Of a DNA stretch of 23,029 bases, positions 7,799 to 15,858 are shown piece after piece. The stretch is from CAYOYK01 sp964408185 (GTDB lineage Bacteria > Bacillota > Clostridia > Christensenellales > Aristaeellaceae), in contig CAYOYK010000040.1 of the NCBI GenBank assembly GCA_964408185.1, positions 1 to 23,029 on the forward strand, written 5' to 3'. Position 1 is the first letter of the stretch; each line of letters begins with the position of its first letter. A program made the position numbers and the translations under genes. The notes below the pieces were generated by a model. The model was not told the origin of the DNA. It saw only the letters and a program-made list of their open reading frames with translations, and ran no database searches.

Positions 7799-9148
7799 TT
7801 ATCCGCGCAGCGCCCGGTACAGGGCCGCGCCGTCCGGGCCGATCAGCCGCGCGCGCAAGGGACAGCGGCGGCGGAAGGCCCTCCAAGTCATATCGTCCAG
7901 AAACCGATCGCCCTGATCGCGCAGCACGCAATCGCTGAGCAGCAGCGCGTCGTAGCGCTTCTTCGCGTCCGGGGGAAGCTGCGCGAGGAAATCCCCGCCC
8001 GTGAGCAGCCCGGTCACGGTCACGCTCTCGCCAAAAAAGTGGTTGCGCACGGCCAGTACGTCCACGGACGTGTCCGGCGGGGCGTAGGCGGCCGTCAGCC
8101 GCGCGAGGTACGGGGCGGCGCTTTTGCCCGTCATCACCAGCAGGCGCTTGGTCGGCGCGCGCGCAGCGGCGTGCGCGTCCTCGTTGAGCGGGTCGCCGTC
8201 CGGCGGCGGGTCGCCCGCCTCCGCGGCGGCCTCCTTCAGCTGCTCGGCCAGCAGGCGCAGCAGCCCCACGCCGTTCTCGATTTGCGGATAGCCCGCGTAC
8301 CAATCCACGGGCGGCACGGGACGGCCGCTCAGCGCGTAAAACTCATCCGAGGGGAACACGAACGCGTGCCCCAGCTCGCGCCGATACTCCGCCTGCAGGG
8401 GCGCGAGGGAATCCAGCAGCTCGGCGGCGCGGGCGGCGTCAAACGGGGTGAGCTTGTCCAGCTTGTCCCGGTAGCGCGTCATGCCCACGGGCACGACGGC
8501 CGTATCCAGCGCGGCGGGGGCCAGCGCCCGCAGCGCGCGCACGGTATCCAGCAGCGCGTCGCCGTCGTTCCAGCCGGGGCAGCAAACGATCTGCGCGTGG
8601 AACGCGAGGCCCTCGGCCTTGAGGCGCTCAAGCCTCGGCCACAGGTTGGCGGCGGCGGGGTTGCGCATCAGCGCGACGCGCTTGGCGGGATCGGCCGCGT
8701 GCACGGAGATGTACAGCGGCGAGGCCCGCCGCGCGATCAGCCGCTCCCACTCCGCGTCGTCCACGTTGGTGAGTGTGACGTAGTTGCCCATCATCAGCGA
8801 GCAGCGCCAGTCGTCGTCCTTCACGTACAGCGTCGGGCGCAGGCCGGGGGGCATCTGGTCGATAAAGCAAAAGCGGCAATGGTTCTTGCACGGGCGCGGC
8901 GTGAGCCGCAGGCTGTCGCCGAAGCGCAGGCCGAGCGGCTCGCCCTCGTCCTTGTCGATGGGCACGTCCGCCGTGCCGCCGCGCCGATTGCGCACCGTCA
9001 GCGTGATCCGCGCGGGCGACGCGAGCGCCTGATAGTCGATCTCATCCTCGATGGGCGCGCCGTCGATGGATACCAGCGCGTCGCCCTTTTCAATGCCCGC
9101 AAGCCAAGCCGGGCCGTTTTTTTCGACCCCGGCGATCAAATGCTCCAT
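7799..9148 (-). CDS. DUF512 family protein: PDZ-like domain plus radical SAM-like iron-sulfur domain
   Basis: A 449-residue protein of the DUF512 family. The N-terminus (about 1-65) is PDZ-like, with AGIEKGDALVSIDG. It is followed by the family signature PCKNHCRFCFIDQMP (Cys87, Cys91, Cys94), then RPTLYVKDDD and GNYVTLTN. The CxxxCxxC arrangement is that of a radical-SAM iron-sulfur cluster. A C-terminal region with LLVMTGKSAAPYL and RNHFFGESVTVTGLLTG is also typical. The biochemical function of the family is not established, to my knowledge. I placed the start at 9148 because AGGAGG lies four bases upstream; the longer open frame is minisatellite. A TTGACT-17-CATAAT promoter lies upstream, and der follows. 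Confidence 0.92.
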   Translation of the reverse strand: MEHLIAGVEKNGPAWLAGIEKGDALVSIDGAPIEDEIDYQALASPARITLTVRNRRGGTADVPIDKDEGEPLGLRFGDSLRLTPRPCKNHCRFCFIDQMPPGLRPTLYVKDDDWRCSLMMGNYVTLTNVDDAEWERLIARRASPLYISVHAADPAKRVALMRNPAAANLWPRLERLKAEGLAFHAQIVCCPGWNDGDALLDTVRALRALAPAALDTAVVPVGMTRYRDKLDKLTPFDAARAAELLDSLAPLQAEYRRELGHAFVFPSDEFYALSGRPVPPVDWYAGYPQIENGVGLLRLLAEQLKEAAAEAGDPPPDGDPLNEDAHAAARAPTKRLLVMTGKSAAPYLARLTAAYAPPDTSVDVLAVRNHFFGESVTVTGLLTGGDFLAQLPPDAKKRYDALLLSDCVLRDQGDRFLDDMTWRAFRRRCPLRARLIGPDGAALYRALRG

Positions 9149-9211
9149 GCTGCCTCCTTGGGTTGGCCGCGCGACGAAGCAGCCTCCGCGCGGGCACATT
9201 TCCACCGCTAC

Positions 9212-9240
9212 ATTATGCCCGGATTGCGGGGGAAAGTCAA
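9212..9240 (-). promoter_or_regulatory. Promoter of the DUF512-der operon
   Basis: On the minus strand TTGACT (9240-9235) and CATAAT (9217-9212) are separated by 17 bp, about 65 bp upstream of the DUF512 start codon. It lies between the gene and the minisatellite. Confidence 0.75.
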
Positions 9241-9264
9241 GCAAGGCGTGCGGGCGGTGGGCGT

Positions 9265-9492
9265 TGCGCGCGGGGGGCAGGGGGCTGCGCGTGCAGGGCG
9301 GGCGTTGCGCGCGCAGGGCAGGGGGTTGCGCGCGCAGGGCGGGGGCTGCGCGCGCAGGGCGGGGGGCGTTGCGCGTGCAGGGCTGGGGGCTGCGCGTGCA
9401 GGGCGGGGCTGCGCGTGCAGGGCGGGCGTTGCGCGCGGGGGGCGGGGGGGCTGCGCGCACAGGGCGGGGGTTGCGCGCGCAGGACGAGGGGG
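9265..9492. repeat. GC minisatellite of about eleven 19-23 bp units
   Basis: Units with the consensus TGCGCGYGCAGGGCGGGGG begin at about 9265, 9286, 9306, 9327, 9347, 9370, 9391, 9410, 9430, 9452 and 9472. They lie in the gap between the DUF512 promoter and the DUF1836 gene terminator. All six frames read as low-complexity Ala/Arg/Gly/Pro runs, so it is non-coding. The rest of the gap, 9493-9610, shows nothing recognisable. Confidence 0.85.
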
Positions 9493-9610
9493 TTCTCCCC
9501 GGCTGCGCGGGCTTGCCGCGCGCGTGTGGCGGGAGTAGGGGAAAGCGGCCTGCGGAGGGACACTGGCGCGGCGAGCCGCGGGGCGCAGGGCCGGTATTTC
9601 CCCCAATCAA

Positions 9611-9637
9611 ACAGAGCGGCCGATCAAGCCGCTCTGT
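9611..9637 (-). terminator. Terminator-like hairpin after the DUF1836 gene
   Basis: A perfect 10-bp stem, ACAGAGCGGC (9611-9620) with GCCGCTCTGT (9628-9637), and a seven-base loop lies about 60 bp past the stop of the minus-strand gene. The T tract on that strand is short and interrupted. Confidence 0.6.
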
Positions 9638-9697
9638 CAGCATCTCAACAACTTATCAAATAGAAAAGGAAATTGCCTGCGCAGAACAGGTACGCCC

Positions 9698-10393
9698 CTA
9701 CGCCATCAGCGAGGGAAAGGATTCCCCTTCGTCGCCGCTTTCCTTTTTGCCCTTCCCATCGGCGGACTTTTTGGGCTTGGCGTTATCCGCCTTCTCGCGC
9801 CGGGCCGCCTCGTCCTGATCCTTCTTCAGGCGCTCGGCCTCGCGCCGGGCCGCCTCGTCCACCTTGCGCGCGGTCTCCTCCAGCTGGCGGGCCTGCTCGG
9901 CTTCCTCGGCCGCCTCCTTTTGGATTTCCGTCAGCATCTCCGAGCACAAAAAGCGGTACGCCGCGCTCTGCACGCAGCAGGTCATGGGATCGTTGCGCGG
10001 CACCGCGTCCGCGATCTGCGCAAACACGCTCCGCTGCGTATCGCAAAAAGCGCCGTACATCGCCTCGACCGAGCCGCCCTCCGGGACGCGCAGGAGGGTG
10101 CGCATTTCGTCGATGGTGGCGGCCTGCTTGAGGATGCACAGCATCAGCAGCTGCGCAAGCTGGTCGCGGCCGTATTTTTTGCCGTCCGGGCGGGAGACGA
10201 GCTGGCACTTGACGTAGTTGTTGACCGTGGCGGGGGTGAGCACGTGCTCCCCGGCGGGGTACAGGCTGGCGCATTGGCGCTGCACGTAGGTGATGACCTG
10301 ATCCATGTACAGCCCCAAATCGGGCAGATCACGGTACGGCATGGGGGCAAAGCCGCCAAAGCGCTCGGCGAAGGCGCGCTGCTTTTCCTGCAT
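9698..10393 (-). CDS. DUF1836 domain-containing protein
   Basis: A 231-residue protein. Residues about 10-110 match my recollection of the Firmicute DUF1836 family: LPDLGLYMDQVITYVQ, then LTPATVNNYVKCQLVSRPDGKKYGRDQLAQLLML and KQAATIDEMRTLL. This looks like a MerR-like winged-helix region, and DNA binding is inferred. The last 75 residues are a charged Glu/Lys/Arg/Ala-rich predicted coiled coil with a Lys-rich tail, which is an unusual extension. I chose ATG 10393 because AGGAGG lies seven bases upstream. The promoter is TTGTAA-17-TATAAT with an extended -10. It is transcribed divergently from the SGNH hydrolase gene. Its targets are unknown. Confidence 0.82.
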   Translation of the reverse strand: MQEKQRAFAERFGGFAPMPYRDLPDLGLYMDQVITYVQRQCASLYPAGEHVLTPATVNNYVKCQLVSRPDGKKYGRDQLAQLLMLCILKQAATIDEMRTLLRVPEGGSVEAMYGAFCDTQRSVFAQIADAVPRNDPMTCCVQSAAYRFLCSEMLTEIQKEAAEEAEQARQLEETARKVDEAARREAERLKKDQDEAARREKADNAKPKKSADGKGKKESGDEGESFPSLMA

Positions 10394-10430
10394 AAACAGA
10401 CCTCCTGCATGATGGGATGGATCCGTGGGC

Positions 10431-10459
10431 ATTATAGCATATCGGGACGCGGATTACAA
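10431..10459 (-). promoter_or_regulatory. Promoter of the DUF1836 gene
   Basis: The minus strand carries TTGTAA (10459-10454), a 17-bp spacer and TATAAT (10436-10431) preceded by TGC, an extended -10. It is back to back with the promoter of the SGNH gene, with 18 bp between the two -35 boxes. Confidence 0.8.
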
Positions 10460-10477
10460 CTTTTACAGGATTGGTGG

Positions 10478-10506
10478 TTGACATTATCTGCCCGAACGGT
10501 TATACT
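10478..10506 (+). promoter_or_regulatory. Promoter of the SGNH hydrolase gene
   Basis: TTGACA (10478-10483), a 17-bp spacer and TATACT (10501-10506) form a near-consensus promoter 38 bp upstream of the ATG at 10544. Confidence 0.87.
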
Positions 10507-10543
10507 AGTCACGAACACTAGATGTCGAAGGGAGACAATTAAC

Positions 10544-11236
10544 ATGACGAACCGTGACGAAATACACATCTGGGGCGACTCGCTGGGACGCGGCGTAATG
10601 TACTCCGCCGAGCGCGGCCGGTACCTGATTTCCGCCGAGCGCTGCGACCGCACGCTGACCGATATCGGCCTGCATGTGGTCAACCACTCGGTCATGGGCC
10701 GCACCGCGCCGCAGGGGCTTGAGGCCTATCGGCAGGCCGCGCCCTGCCCCGGCAGCGTATGCGTGGTGGAGTACGGCGGCAACGATTGCGATTTGGATTG
10801 GCCCGCCGTCGCCGCCGGAACGCCCATCTGCGCCGCCGTGGAGTTGCCCGCCTTTGAGGACGCGCTGTGCGAGCATATTCAGCTTGCGATGCTGCGCGGC
10901 GAGCGGCCGCTGCTGGTCACGCCCCCGCCGCTGCACGCCGAGCGTTATTTCCGCTGGGTCTGCCGTGGGCTGGATGAGCAGGCCGTGCTCAAGGCGCTGG
11001 GTGATGTGCAGCACATTTACCGCTGGCAGGAGCGCTACGCCAACGCCGTGCGCCGCGCGGCCCAGCGCACCGGCTGCGCCCTCTTTGACCTGCGGGACGC
11101 GTTCCTTGCCGCCGCGCCGGGCGCGGACCTGTACAGCCCCGATGGCATCCACCCCAACGACGAGGGCTATCGGCTGATATCGCAGGCCGTCGCCGCCTTT
11201 CTGGAGCAGCATCACGCAAACTGTATCGCCTGCTGA
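10544..11236 (+). CDS. SGNH/GDSL-family hydrolase
   Basis: A 230-residue serine esterase or lipase-like protein. Block I is GDSLGRG with the nucleophile Ser13. Block III is YGGND with oxyanion Asn80. Block V is SPDGIHPNDEG with the Asp200/His203 dyad. There is no signal peptide, so it is predicted to be cytoplasmic. The start at 10544 is supported by an AAGGGAG site and the promoter just upstream. The open frame extends further 5', but only through the divergent gene. It is followed after 62 bp by an alpha/beta hydrolase that has its own promoter overlapping this gene's stop codon. The substrate is unknown; SGNH proteins of this size often deacylate small esters or sugars. Confidence 0.9.
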   Translation: MTNRDEIHIWGDSLGRGVMYSAERGRYLISAERCDRTLTDIGLHVVNHSVMGRTAPQGLEAYRQAAPCPGSVCVVEYGGNDCDLDWPAVAAGTPICAAVELPAFEDALCEHIQLAMLRGERPLLVTPPPLHAERYFRWVCRGLDEQAVLKALGDVQHIYRWQERYANAVRRAAQRTGCALFDLRDAFLAAAPGADLYSPDGIHPNDEGYRLISQAVAAFLEQHHANCIAC

Positions 11237-11265
11237 TTGACGAATCCCGCCCTCCGTGGTATGAT
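11237..11265 (+). promoter_or_regulatory. Promoter of the alpha/beta hydrolase gene
   Basis: TTGACG (11237-11242), a 17-bp spacer and TATGAT (11260-11265) start immediately after the stop codon of the SGNH gene and lie 33 bp before the next ATG. Confidence 0.75.
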
Positions 11266-11298
11266 CGACCCAACGACAACTAAAAAGGAGGGTTTTTC

Positions 11299-12201
11299 AT
11301 GCCGACCGTCGAGACGTTTGCATCCGTGACAGGGGAACAGCTTGAATACAGGCTCTGGCAGCCGGAGGGTGAGGTGCGCGGCGTCGTGCAGATTGCCCAC
11401 GGCATGGCGGAGCACATCGCCCGATACGACGGCATGGCGCGTGCGCTCAACGCCGCGGGGTACGCGGTGGTGGGGCACACCTGCCTTGGCCATGGCGAAA
11501 AAGCCCAGACGCTTGGCTTCTTTGCGGAGCGGGACGGCTGGGACGCGCTGCTGGAGGATGTAAACGCCCTGCGCAAGCAAACGCAGGCGCTCTGGCCCGA
11601 CGCGCCGTACTTTCTGCTGGGGCACTCGATGGGCAGCTTTGTGGCCAGAACCTACGCGCTCAAGTACGAGAAGGGCCTCAAGGGGCTGATTCTCTCCGGC
11701 ACCGGGCATTTCGATCAGGGCACGGTGAGCGCCGGGCTGCTGATCGCCAAGCTGCAATGTCTGTTTGGCATGGCCAAAAAGACCAGCAAGCTGCTGAGCA
11801 AGATGTCGTTCGGGGCAAACAACAAGCGCATCGCCAATCCGCGCACGGGCTTTGATTGGCTCTCCACAGACGAGGCCGAGGTGGACAAGTACATTGCCGA
11901 TCCGTACTGCGGGTTTGATTTCACGGCGGGGGGCTTCCGCGATCTGTTTACGGGGCTGAAAAGGCTCGCGCCGGAAAACCTGACCGCGATGGAGAAGGAT
12001 GTGCCGGTGTGGCTGTTCTCTGGCGCGGAGGATCCGGTGGGGAACGCCGGAGCGGGCGTGCGGACGACGGCGGAGGAGCTGAAGGCCGCCGGGGTCAAGG
12101 ACGTGAGCGTCACGCTGTACGAGGGCGGCCGCCACGAGATGTTTAACGAGAAGGATCGCGCCAAGGTGCTGGCCGATCTGATTGGCTGGCTGGGGAAGTG
12201 A
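11299..12201 (+). CDS. Alpha/beta hydrolase (S33 / monoacylglycerol lipase-like)
   Basis: A 300-residue cytoplasmic alpha/beta hydrolase. The oxyanion region VQIAHGMAEHIARYD is typical of the monoacylglycerol lipase/lysophospholipase ('hydrolase_4') group. The nucleophile elbow is LLGHSMGSF with Ser110. The acid is the Asp in SGAEDPVG and the histidine is in YEGGRHEMF. Length is normal. An AAAGGAGGG ribosome binding site precedes ATG 11299. It lies downstream of the SGNH gene on the same strand, so two ester-cleaving enzymes are adjacent, though each has its own promoter. The substrate is probably a lipid or small ester; this is inferred from the family. Confidence 0.93.
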   Translation: MPTVETFASVTGEQLEYRLWQPEGEVRGVVQIAHGMAEHIARYDGMARALNAAGYAVVGHTCLGHGEKAQTLGFFAERDGWDALLEDVNALRKQTQALWPDAPYFLLGHSMGSFVARTYALKYEKGLKGLILSGTGHFDQGTVSAGLLIAKLQCLFGMAKKTSKLLSKMSFGANNKRIANPRTGFDWLSTDEAEVDKYIADPYCGFDFTAGGFRDLFTGLKRLAPENLTAMEKDVPVWLFSGAEDPVGNAGAGVRTTAEELKAAGVKDVSVTLYEGGRHEMFNEKDRAKVLADLIGWLGK

Positions 12202-12205
12202 GCTG

Positions 12206-12523
12206 CCCCGACGGCGGGTGCTAAAGCACCCTTGTGACAGGGGACTTCGTCCCCCTTCACCGACGGCTTCGCCGTCTTGCTTCCCCCTAGGAAACGCGGT
12301 ATTGGCTTTGCTCCCACGCTTGTCTAGGGCTTAGTTTCCTTGGGTAATGCGGGATTGGCCTTGCTTCCCCGCGTGTTTAGGGCATGTTCTTTTAGGTAAC
12401 GCCATATTGCTTATGTCACCCCGCGTGTTTAGGGCACTATGCCCACGGCACGCGGGGGTTGTTTTCGTTTTCCCCGTCCCCCCGTTCCCCCCGCGCCCGC
12501 AGGCGCGGCAAGCCAATCGAGGG
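12206..12523. repeat. 318-bp direct tandem duplication, first copy
   Basis: The sequence from CCCCGACGGCGGGTGC (12206) recurs at 12524. The unit carries three hairpins (GGGTGCTAAAGCACCC 12216-12231, GGGGACTTCGTCCCC, GACGGCTTCGCCGTC). These are followed by three or four 50-53 bp array units starting near 12294, and then 33-37 bp of the end of the 263-bp element (12491-12523). The array part is identical in the two copies; the hairpin spacers and a C-rich tract near 12470-12490 differ slightly. No gene is present. Confidence 0.85.
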
Positions 12524-12838
12524 CCCCGACGGCGGGTGCTAAAGCACCCGCGTAAGAGGGGACTTCGTCCCCCCTCACCGACGGCTTCGCCGTCTTGCTT
12601 CCCCCTAGGAAACGCGGTATTGGCTTTGCTCCCACGCTTGTCTAGGGCTTAGTTTCCTTGGGTAATGCGGGATTGGCCTTGCTTCCCCGCGTGTTTAGGG
12701 CATGTTCTTTTAGGTAACGCCATATTGCTTATGTCACCCCGCGTGTTTAGGGCACTATGCCCAAGGCACGCGGGGTTGTTTTCGTTTCCCCCGTTCCCCC
12801 CGCGCCCGCAGGCGCGGCAAGCCAATCGAGGGCCCCGC
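12524..12838. repeat. 318-bp direct tandem duplication, second copy
   Basis: This is the second copy of the hairpin-plus-array module. It runs into the intact 263-bp element that starts at 12800. The two copies join at a CCCCG microhomology within GGGCCCCG, which suggests how the duplication arose. Confidence 0.85.
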
Positions 12839-13062
12839 AGGGCCACCATGCCTGCATGCCGTCCCTTGCACGGGAACAAGTCAACAAGCGCAGGGCAGCA
12901 GTTCGGCCAAGCCGGGCACCGCAGGCGTGCTAACGCTATCACGCAAGTTTTCTGGGCGATCGCTTGTAGCACAAGCTGGGCGTGCTGGCCCATCGATCGG
13001 CCTCAATCACGCTGTTTCTTTTGGTTACTTTTCTTTTCAGCTGAAAAGAAAAGTGACGAACC
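12800..13062 (-). repeat. 263-bp intergenic element, copy 3 (inverted)
   Basis: A full-length copy, with the 28-bp palindrome at 13027-13054 and the terminal CCGCGCC/GGCGCGG hairpin at its left end. The variable patch lies at about 12881-12889. It sits between the 3' ends of the alpha/beta hydrolase gene and purA. Confidence 0.9.
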
Positions 13063-13194
13063 CCGGCCCGCAGGTCGGGGCACGCGGCCCGCAGGCCGCC
13101 CCTCCTCAGCCCGCAGGCTGAGGCACCGTCCCCGCCCGCGCCGTGCGGGCGACCCCCGCGCCCGCAGGCGCGGCCCCTGCCGCGCCGCAGGCGC
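13063..13194. repeat. CCTGCGGG-type hairpins between element copy 3 and purA
   Basis: No gene. Short hairpins include CCCCGGCCCGCAGGTCGGGG, GCGGCCCGCAGGCCGC, CTCAGCCCGCAGGCTGAG and CGCGCCCGCAGGCGCG. The core is constant and the arms differ. Confidence 0.65.
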
Positions 13195-13220
13195 AAAAAA
13201 GGCGGGGCCCGCGCCCCGCC
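13195..13220 (-). terminator. Rho-independent terminator of purA
   Basis: On the minus strand an 8-bp stem (GGCGGGGC with GCCCCGCC, positions 13220-13201) with a four-base loop is followed by six T residues, just past the purA stop. Confidence 0.88.
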
Positions 13221-13226
13221 AAATCA

Positions 13227-14504
13227 TCAGCGATAAATCGTTTCCCCGCGCTTGGGGCCGGTGCTCACAATGCCTACGTGAACGCCCACCAGCTTTTCAA
13301 TGTAATCGACATACCGGCGGCAGTTCTCCGGCAGGGCCGCGTAGTCCGTCTGGCCGCGCACATCGCACATCCAGCCGTCAAGGTGCTCGTAGACAGGCTT
13401 GCAGCCGTTGAGCGTCGGCGTGGCGGGAAAGTCCGTAATCCGCTTGCCGTCGGCGGTCTCGTAGGCCACGCAGACGGGGATCTTGGGCAGGTAGCCCAGC
13501 ACGTCCAAATTGGTGAGCACAAGGCAGGTCGCGCCCTGCACCATGCAGCCGTAGCGCGTCGCCACCGCGTCAAACCAGCCCACGCGGCGGGGACGGCCCG
13601 TCTTGGCCCCGTACTCGCCCGCGTCGCCGCCGCGCTTGCGCAGCTCCTCCGCCTCGTCGCCAAACAGCTCCGTGGTGAAGGGCCCCGCGCCGACGCAGCT
13701 GGAGTACGCCTTCGTGACGCAGTACACATCCGTCATCGCGCTGATGGGCACGCCCGCGCCCACCGTGCCGTAGCCCGCCAGCGGGGAGCTGGACGTGGTG
13801 TACGGGTAAATGCCGTGGTCGGGGTCGCGCAGGGAGCCGAGCTGGCCCTCCAGCAGCACGCTCTTGCCCTCCTTGAGGGCGCCGTGCAGGAACACGGTGG
13901 TATCCGTCACCATGGGCCGAATCTTCTCGGCCAGAGGCTTGAGATACGCGAGGATCGCCTCCACCTCAAGCAGGGGCTTGTGGTAGAGGTGCTCCAGCAG
14001 CACGTTCTTTTGCGTCAGGGCGATGGTCAGGCGCTCGCGCAGGATGTCCTCGTCGTAGAGCTGGCAGACCTGCAGGCCGATCTTGCGGTACTTGTCGCCG
14101 TAAAACGGCGCGATACCGCTCTTTGTGCTGCCAAAGCTCGCCTTGCCGAGGCGCTCCTCCTCAAAGCGGTCAAAATCCACATGATAGGGCATCAGCACCT
14201 GCGCGCGGTCGCTGATGAGCAGCTTGGGCGCGGGCACGCCGCGCTCCACAATGCCCTGATACTCGCCCAGCAGCGCTTCGATATCCAGCGCCACGCCGGG
14301 GCCGATCACATTGACAATGTTGCTGTGGAACGCGCCCGACGGCATCAGGTGCAGAGCAAACTTGCCGTAATCGTTGATGATGGTGTGGCCGGCGTTGGCC
14401 CCGCCCTGAAAGCGGACGACGATATCGCTGTCCTCCGCCAAAAAATCGGTGATTTTCCCCTTGCCCTCGTCGCCCCAGTTCGCGCCTACGATGGTACGTA
14501 CCAT
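13227..14504 (-). CDS. purA: Adenylosuccinate synthetase
   Basis: A 425-residue enzyme that condenses IMP and aspartate with GTP hydrolysis to give adenylosuccinate, the first committed step to AMP. The N-terminal GTP/IMP loop WGDEGKGK is at residues 10-17. FQGGANAGHTI and the C-terminal LVGVHVGIVSTGPKRGETI are diagnostic. Length matches the bacterial family. The ATG at 14504 has an AAGGAG site; upstream codons in the frame are non-coding. It has a strong promoter and a terminator, so it is monocistronic. The upstream gene on the plus strand is transcribed divergently. Confidence 0.97.
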   Translation of the reverse strand: MVRTIVGANWGDEGKGKITDFLAEDSDIVVRFQGGANAGHTIINDYGKFALHLMPSGAFHSNIVNVIGPGVALDIEALLGEYQGIVERGVPAPKLLISDRAQVLMPYHVDFDRFEEERLGKASFGSTKSGIAPFYGDKYRKIGLQVCQLYDEDILRERLTIALTQKNVLLEHLYHKPLLEVEAILAYLKPLAEKIRPMVTDTTVFLHGALKEGKSVLLEGQLGSLRDPDHGIYPYTTSSSPLAGYGTVGAGVPISAMTDVYCVTKAYSSCVGAGPFTTELFGDEAEELRKRGGDAGEYGAKTGRPRRVGWFDAVATRYGCMVQGATCLVLTNLDVLGYLPKIPVCVAYETADGKRITDFPATPTLNGCKPVYEHLDGWMCDVRGQTDYAALPENCRRYVDYIEKLVGVHVGIVSTGPKRGETIYR

Positions 14505-14550
14505 GCTAACGACTCCTTCCGCTGCATAAGATAGCAGAGACCCAACCCCC

Positions 14551-14579
14551 TTTATACTATACCCCCGGCCATCTGTCAA
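14551..14579 (-). promoter_or_regulatory. Promoter of purA
   Basis: On the minus strand TTGACA (14579-14574), a 17-bp spacer and TATAAA (14556-14551) lie about 47 bp upstream of the purA ATG. No PurR-box or riboswitch could be recognised in the short leader. Confidence 0.85.
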
Positions 14580-14607
14580 GCGGTCGGGCGGAGAATGGAG
14601 GCCCCCC

Positions 14608-15699
14608 ATGAAACCCCTTGCCGGAACGCTGTCCCTGCTCTTGGCCTTGGCGCTGATTTCGCCCGGCGCGGCCCTCGCGGAGCCCTACCAAAACGGCGTG
14701 TACGAGGACGCCGCCGAGGGCTACAACGAGCCCATCCATGTGCGCCTGACCGTGAAGGACGGCAAAATTGACGAAGTCGCCGCGTACATGGGCAGCGGCG
14801 CGGCGCTGAACGAGTACACGCAAAAGGCGATCGACGCCATCGCGCCCGCCGTCAAGGCAAAGGGCGGCGTTGACGGCGTGGATACCGTATCGGGCGCGAC
14901 GGGCTCCAGCCAGACGATCCTCAAGGCGCTGGAGGGCGCGCTGGAGCAGGCGCGGGTCGGCCCGCCGGAGGCGTCCGGCGCGCAGACGGGCGGCGCAGAC
15001 GCATCGGGCGGCAAGAGCGCGTCGGGCGGCCTCGCCCCGACCGTCAGCCCCGATACCGCCGAGAGGTTCCTCGGCCTTGGCAGCGCGGTCAATTTCCGCG
15101 TCGGCCCCGGCAAGGACGCGGACGGCGGGCAGGTGTACAGCCTCAACGTGGCCATGGCGACGGCGGTGTTCGACCGCGAGGGCCGCATTGTGGATGTGAC
15201 CGTGGACGTGTACGAGATCGCCACGCCCAACTACGATGGCGAGAGCATGCCGCACTTCAGCGGCTGGCCGGGCGCGAAGGCCGGGCCGACCGTCCGGCAC
15301 CCGGAGGGGACGCTGGCGGACGGCGGCGACGTGACCGAGGAGACCGCGGCCGCCGAGCTCTCCGCGTGGGCGACCAAGCGCGAGCGCGGCGACGCGTACG
15401 GCATGAACCCCGCCAACGAGTGGTACCGGCAGATGGACGCGTACCAGCGCTGGATGCGCGGGCAGACCGTGCGGGAGCTGCGCGCGTGGTTTGAGCGCAG
15501 CACAACGGCGGCGGGACGGCCCATCAAGGCCGATTCCGCCAACGAGGACGATCAGGCCAAGCTCGCGGCGCTCACCGAGGAGCAGCGCGCCGCGCTGGCC
15601 GACGTAGTGTCCATGGCGACCATGAGCCTGAGCGACTCGCACGGGCTGATGCTGGAGGCGGTGGAGAAGGCGTACAAAAGCCGCAGGGCCATCGAATAG
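14608..15699 (+). CDS. Exported FMN-binding domain protein with a large C-terminal domain
   Basis: A 363-residue protein with a signal peptide (residues 1 to about 24, cleavage near ALA-EP) and no lipobox Cys, so it is probably secreted or periplasm-facing. Residues about 28-115 form an FMN_bind domain with the ApbE flavinylation motif DTVSGAT, Thr98 being the expected covalent FMN site. A Gly/Ala/Ser-rich linker (about 117-145) leads to a second domain (about 150-363) with TPNYDGESMPHFSGWPG and TKRERGDAYGMNPANEWY. This region ends in DVVSMATMSLSDSHG, which resembles a decayed copy of the SGAT motif. The ATG has a GGAGG site. No consensus promoter was found upstream. Extracellular electron transfer is a plausible family role, but this is inferred. 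Confidence 0.85.
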   Translation: MKPLAGTLSLLLALALISPGAALAEPYQNGVYEDAAEGYNEPIHVRLTVKDGKIDEVAAYMGSGAALNEYTQKAIDAIAPAVKAKGGVDGVDTVSGATGSSQTILKALEGALEQARVGPPEASGAQTGGADASGGKSASGGLAPTVSPDTAERFLGLGSAVNFRVGPGKDADGGQVYSLNVAMATAVFDREGRIVDVTVDVYEIATPNYDGESMPHFSGWPGAKAGPTVRHPEGTLADGGDVTEETAAAELSAWATKRERGDAYGMNPANEWYRQMDAYQRWMRGQTVRELRAWFERSTTAAGRPIKADSANEDDQAKLAALTEEQRAALADVVSMATMSLSDSHGLMLEAVEKAYKSRRAIE

Positions 15700-15712
15700 C
15701 GCCCAAAGCGAA

Positions 15713-15742
15713 GCCCGGCGGCGCGGCCCCGCGCCTCCGGGC
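15713..15742 (+). terminator. Hairpin after the FMN-binding protein gene, possible terminator
   Basis: A 14-bp imperfect stem with one mismatch (15713-15726 against 15729-15742) lies 14 bp beyond the stop codon. There is only a weak T run, so termination is tentative. A second, 7-bp hairpin (GGGGAGC 15822-15828 with GCTCCCC 15832-15838) lies near the end of the convergent hydrogenase gene. Confidence 0.45.
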
Positions 15743-15858
15743 GATTCCTACGTTGCAGAGGAGATCAAGCAGAGCATGGCGCGCCCTCGCGCCTCGCCCT
15801 GCCGCCCCCCGCGAGGGCCAGGGGGAGCCGCGCTCCCCAACGGATTCCGCCCTCGCGC

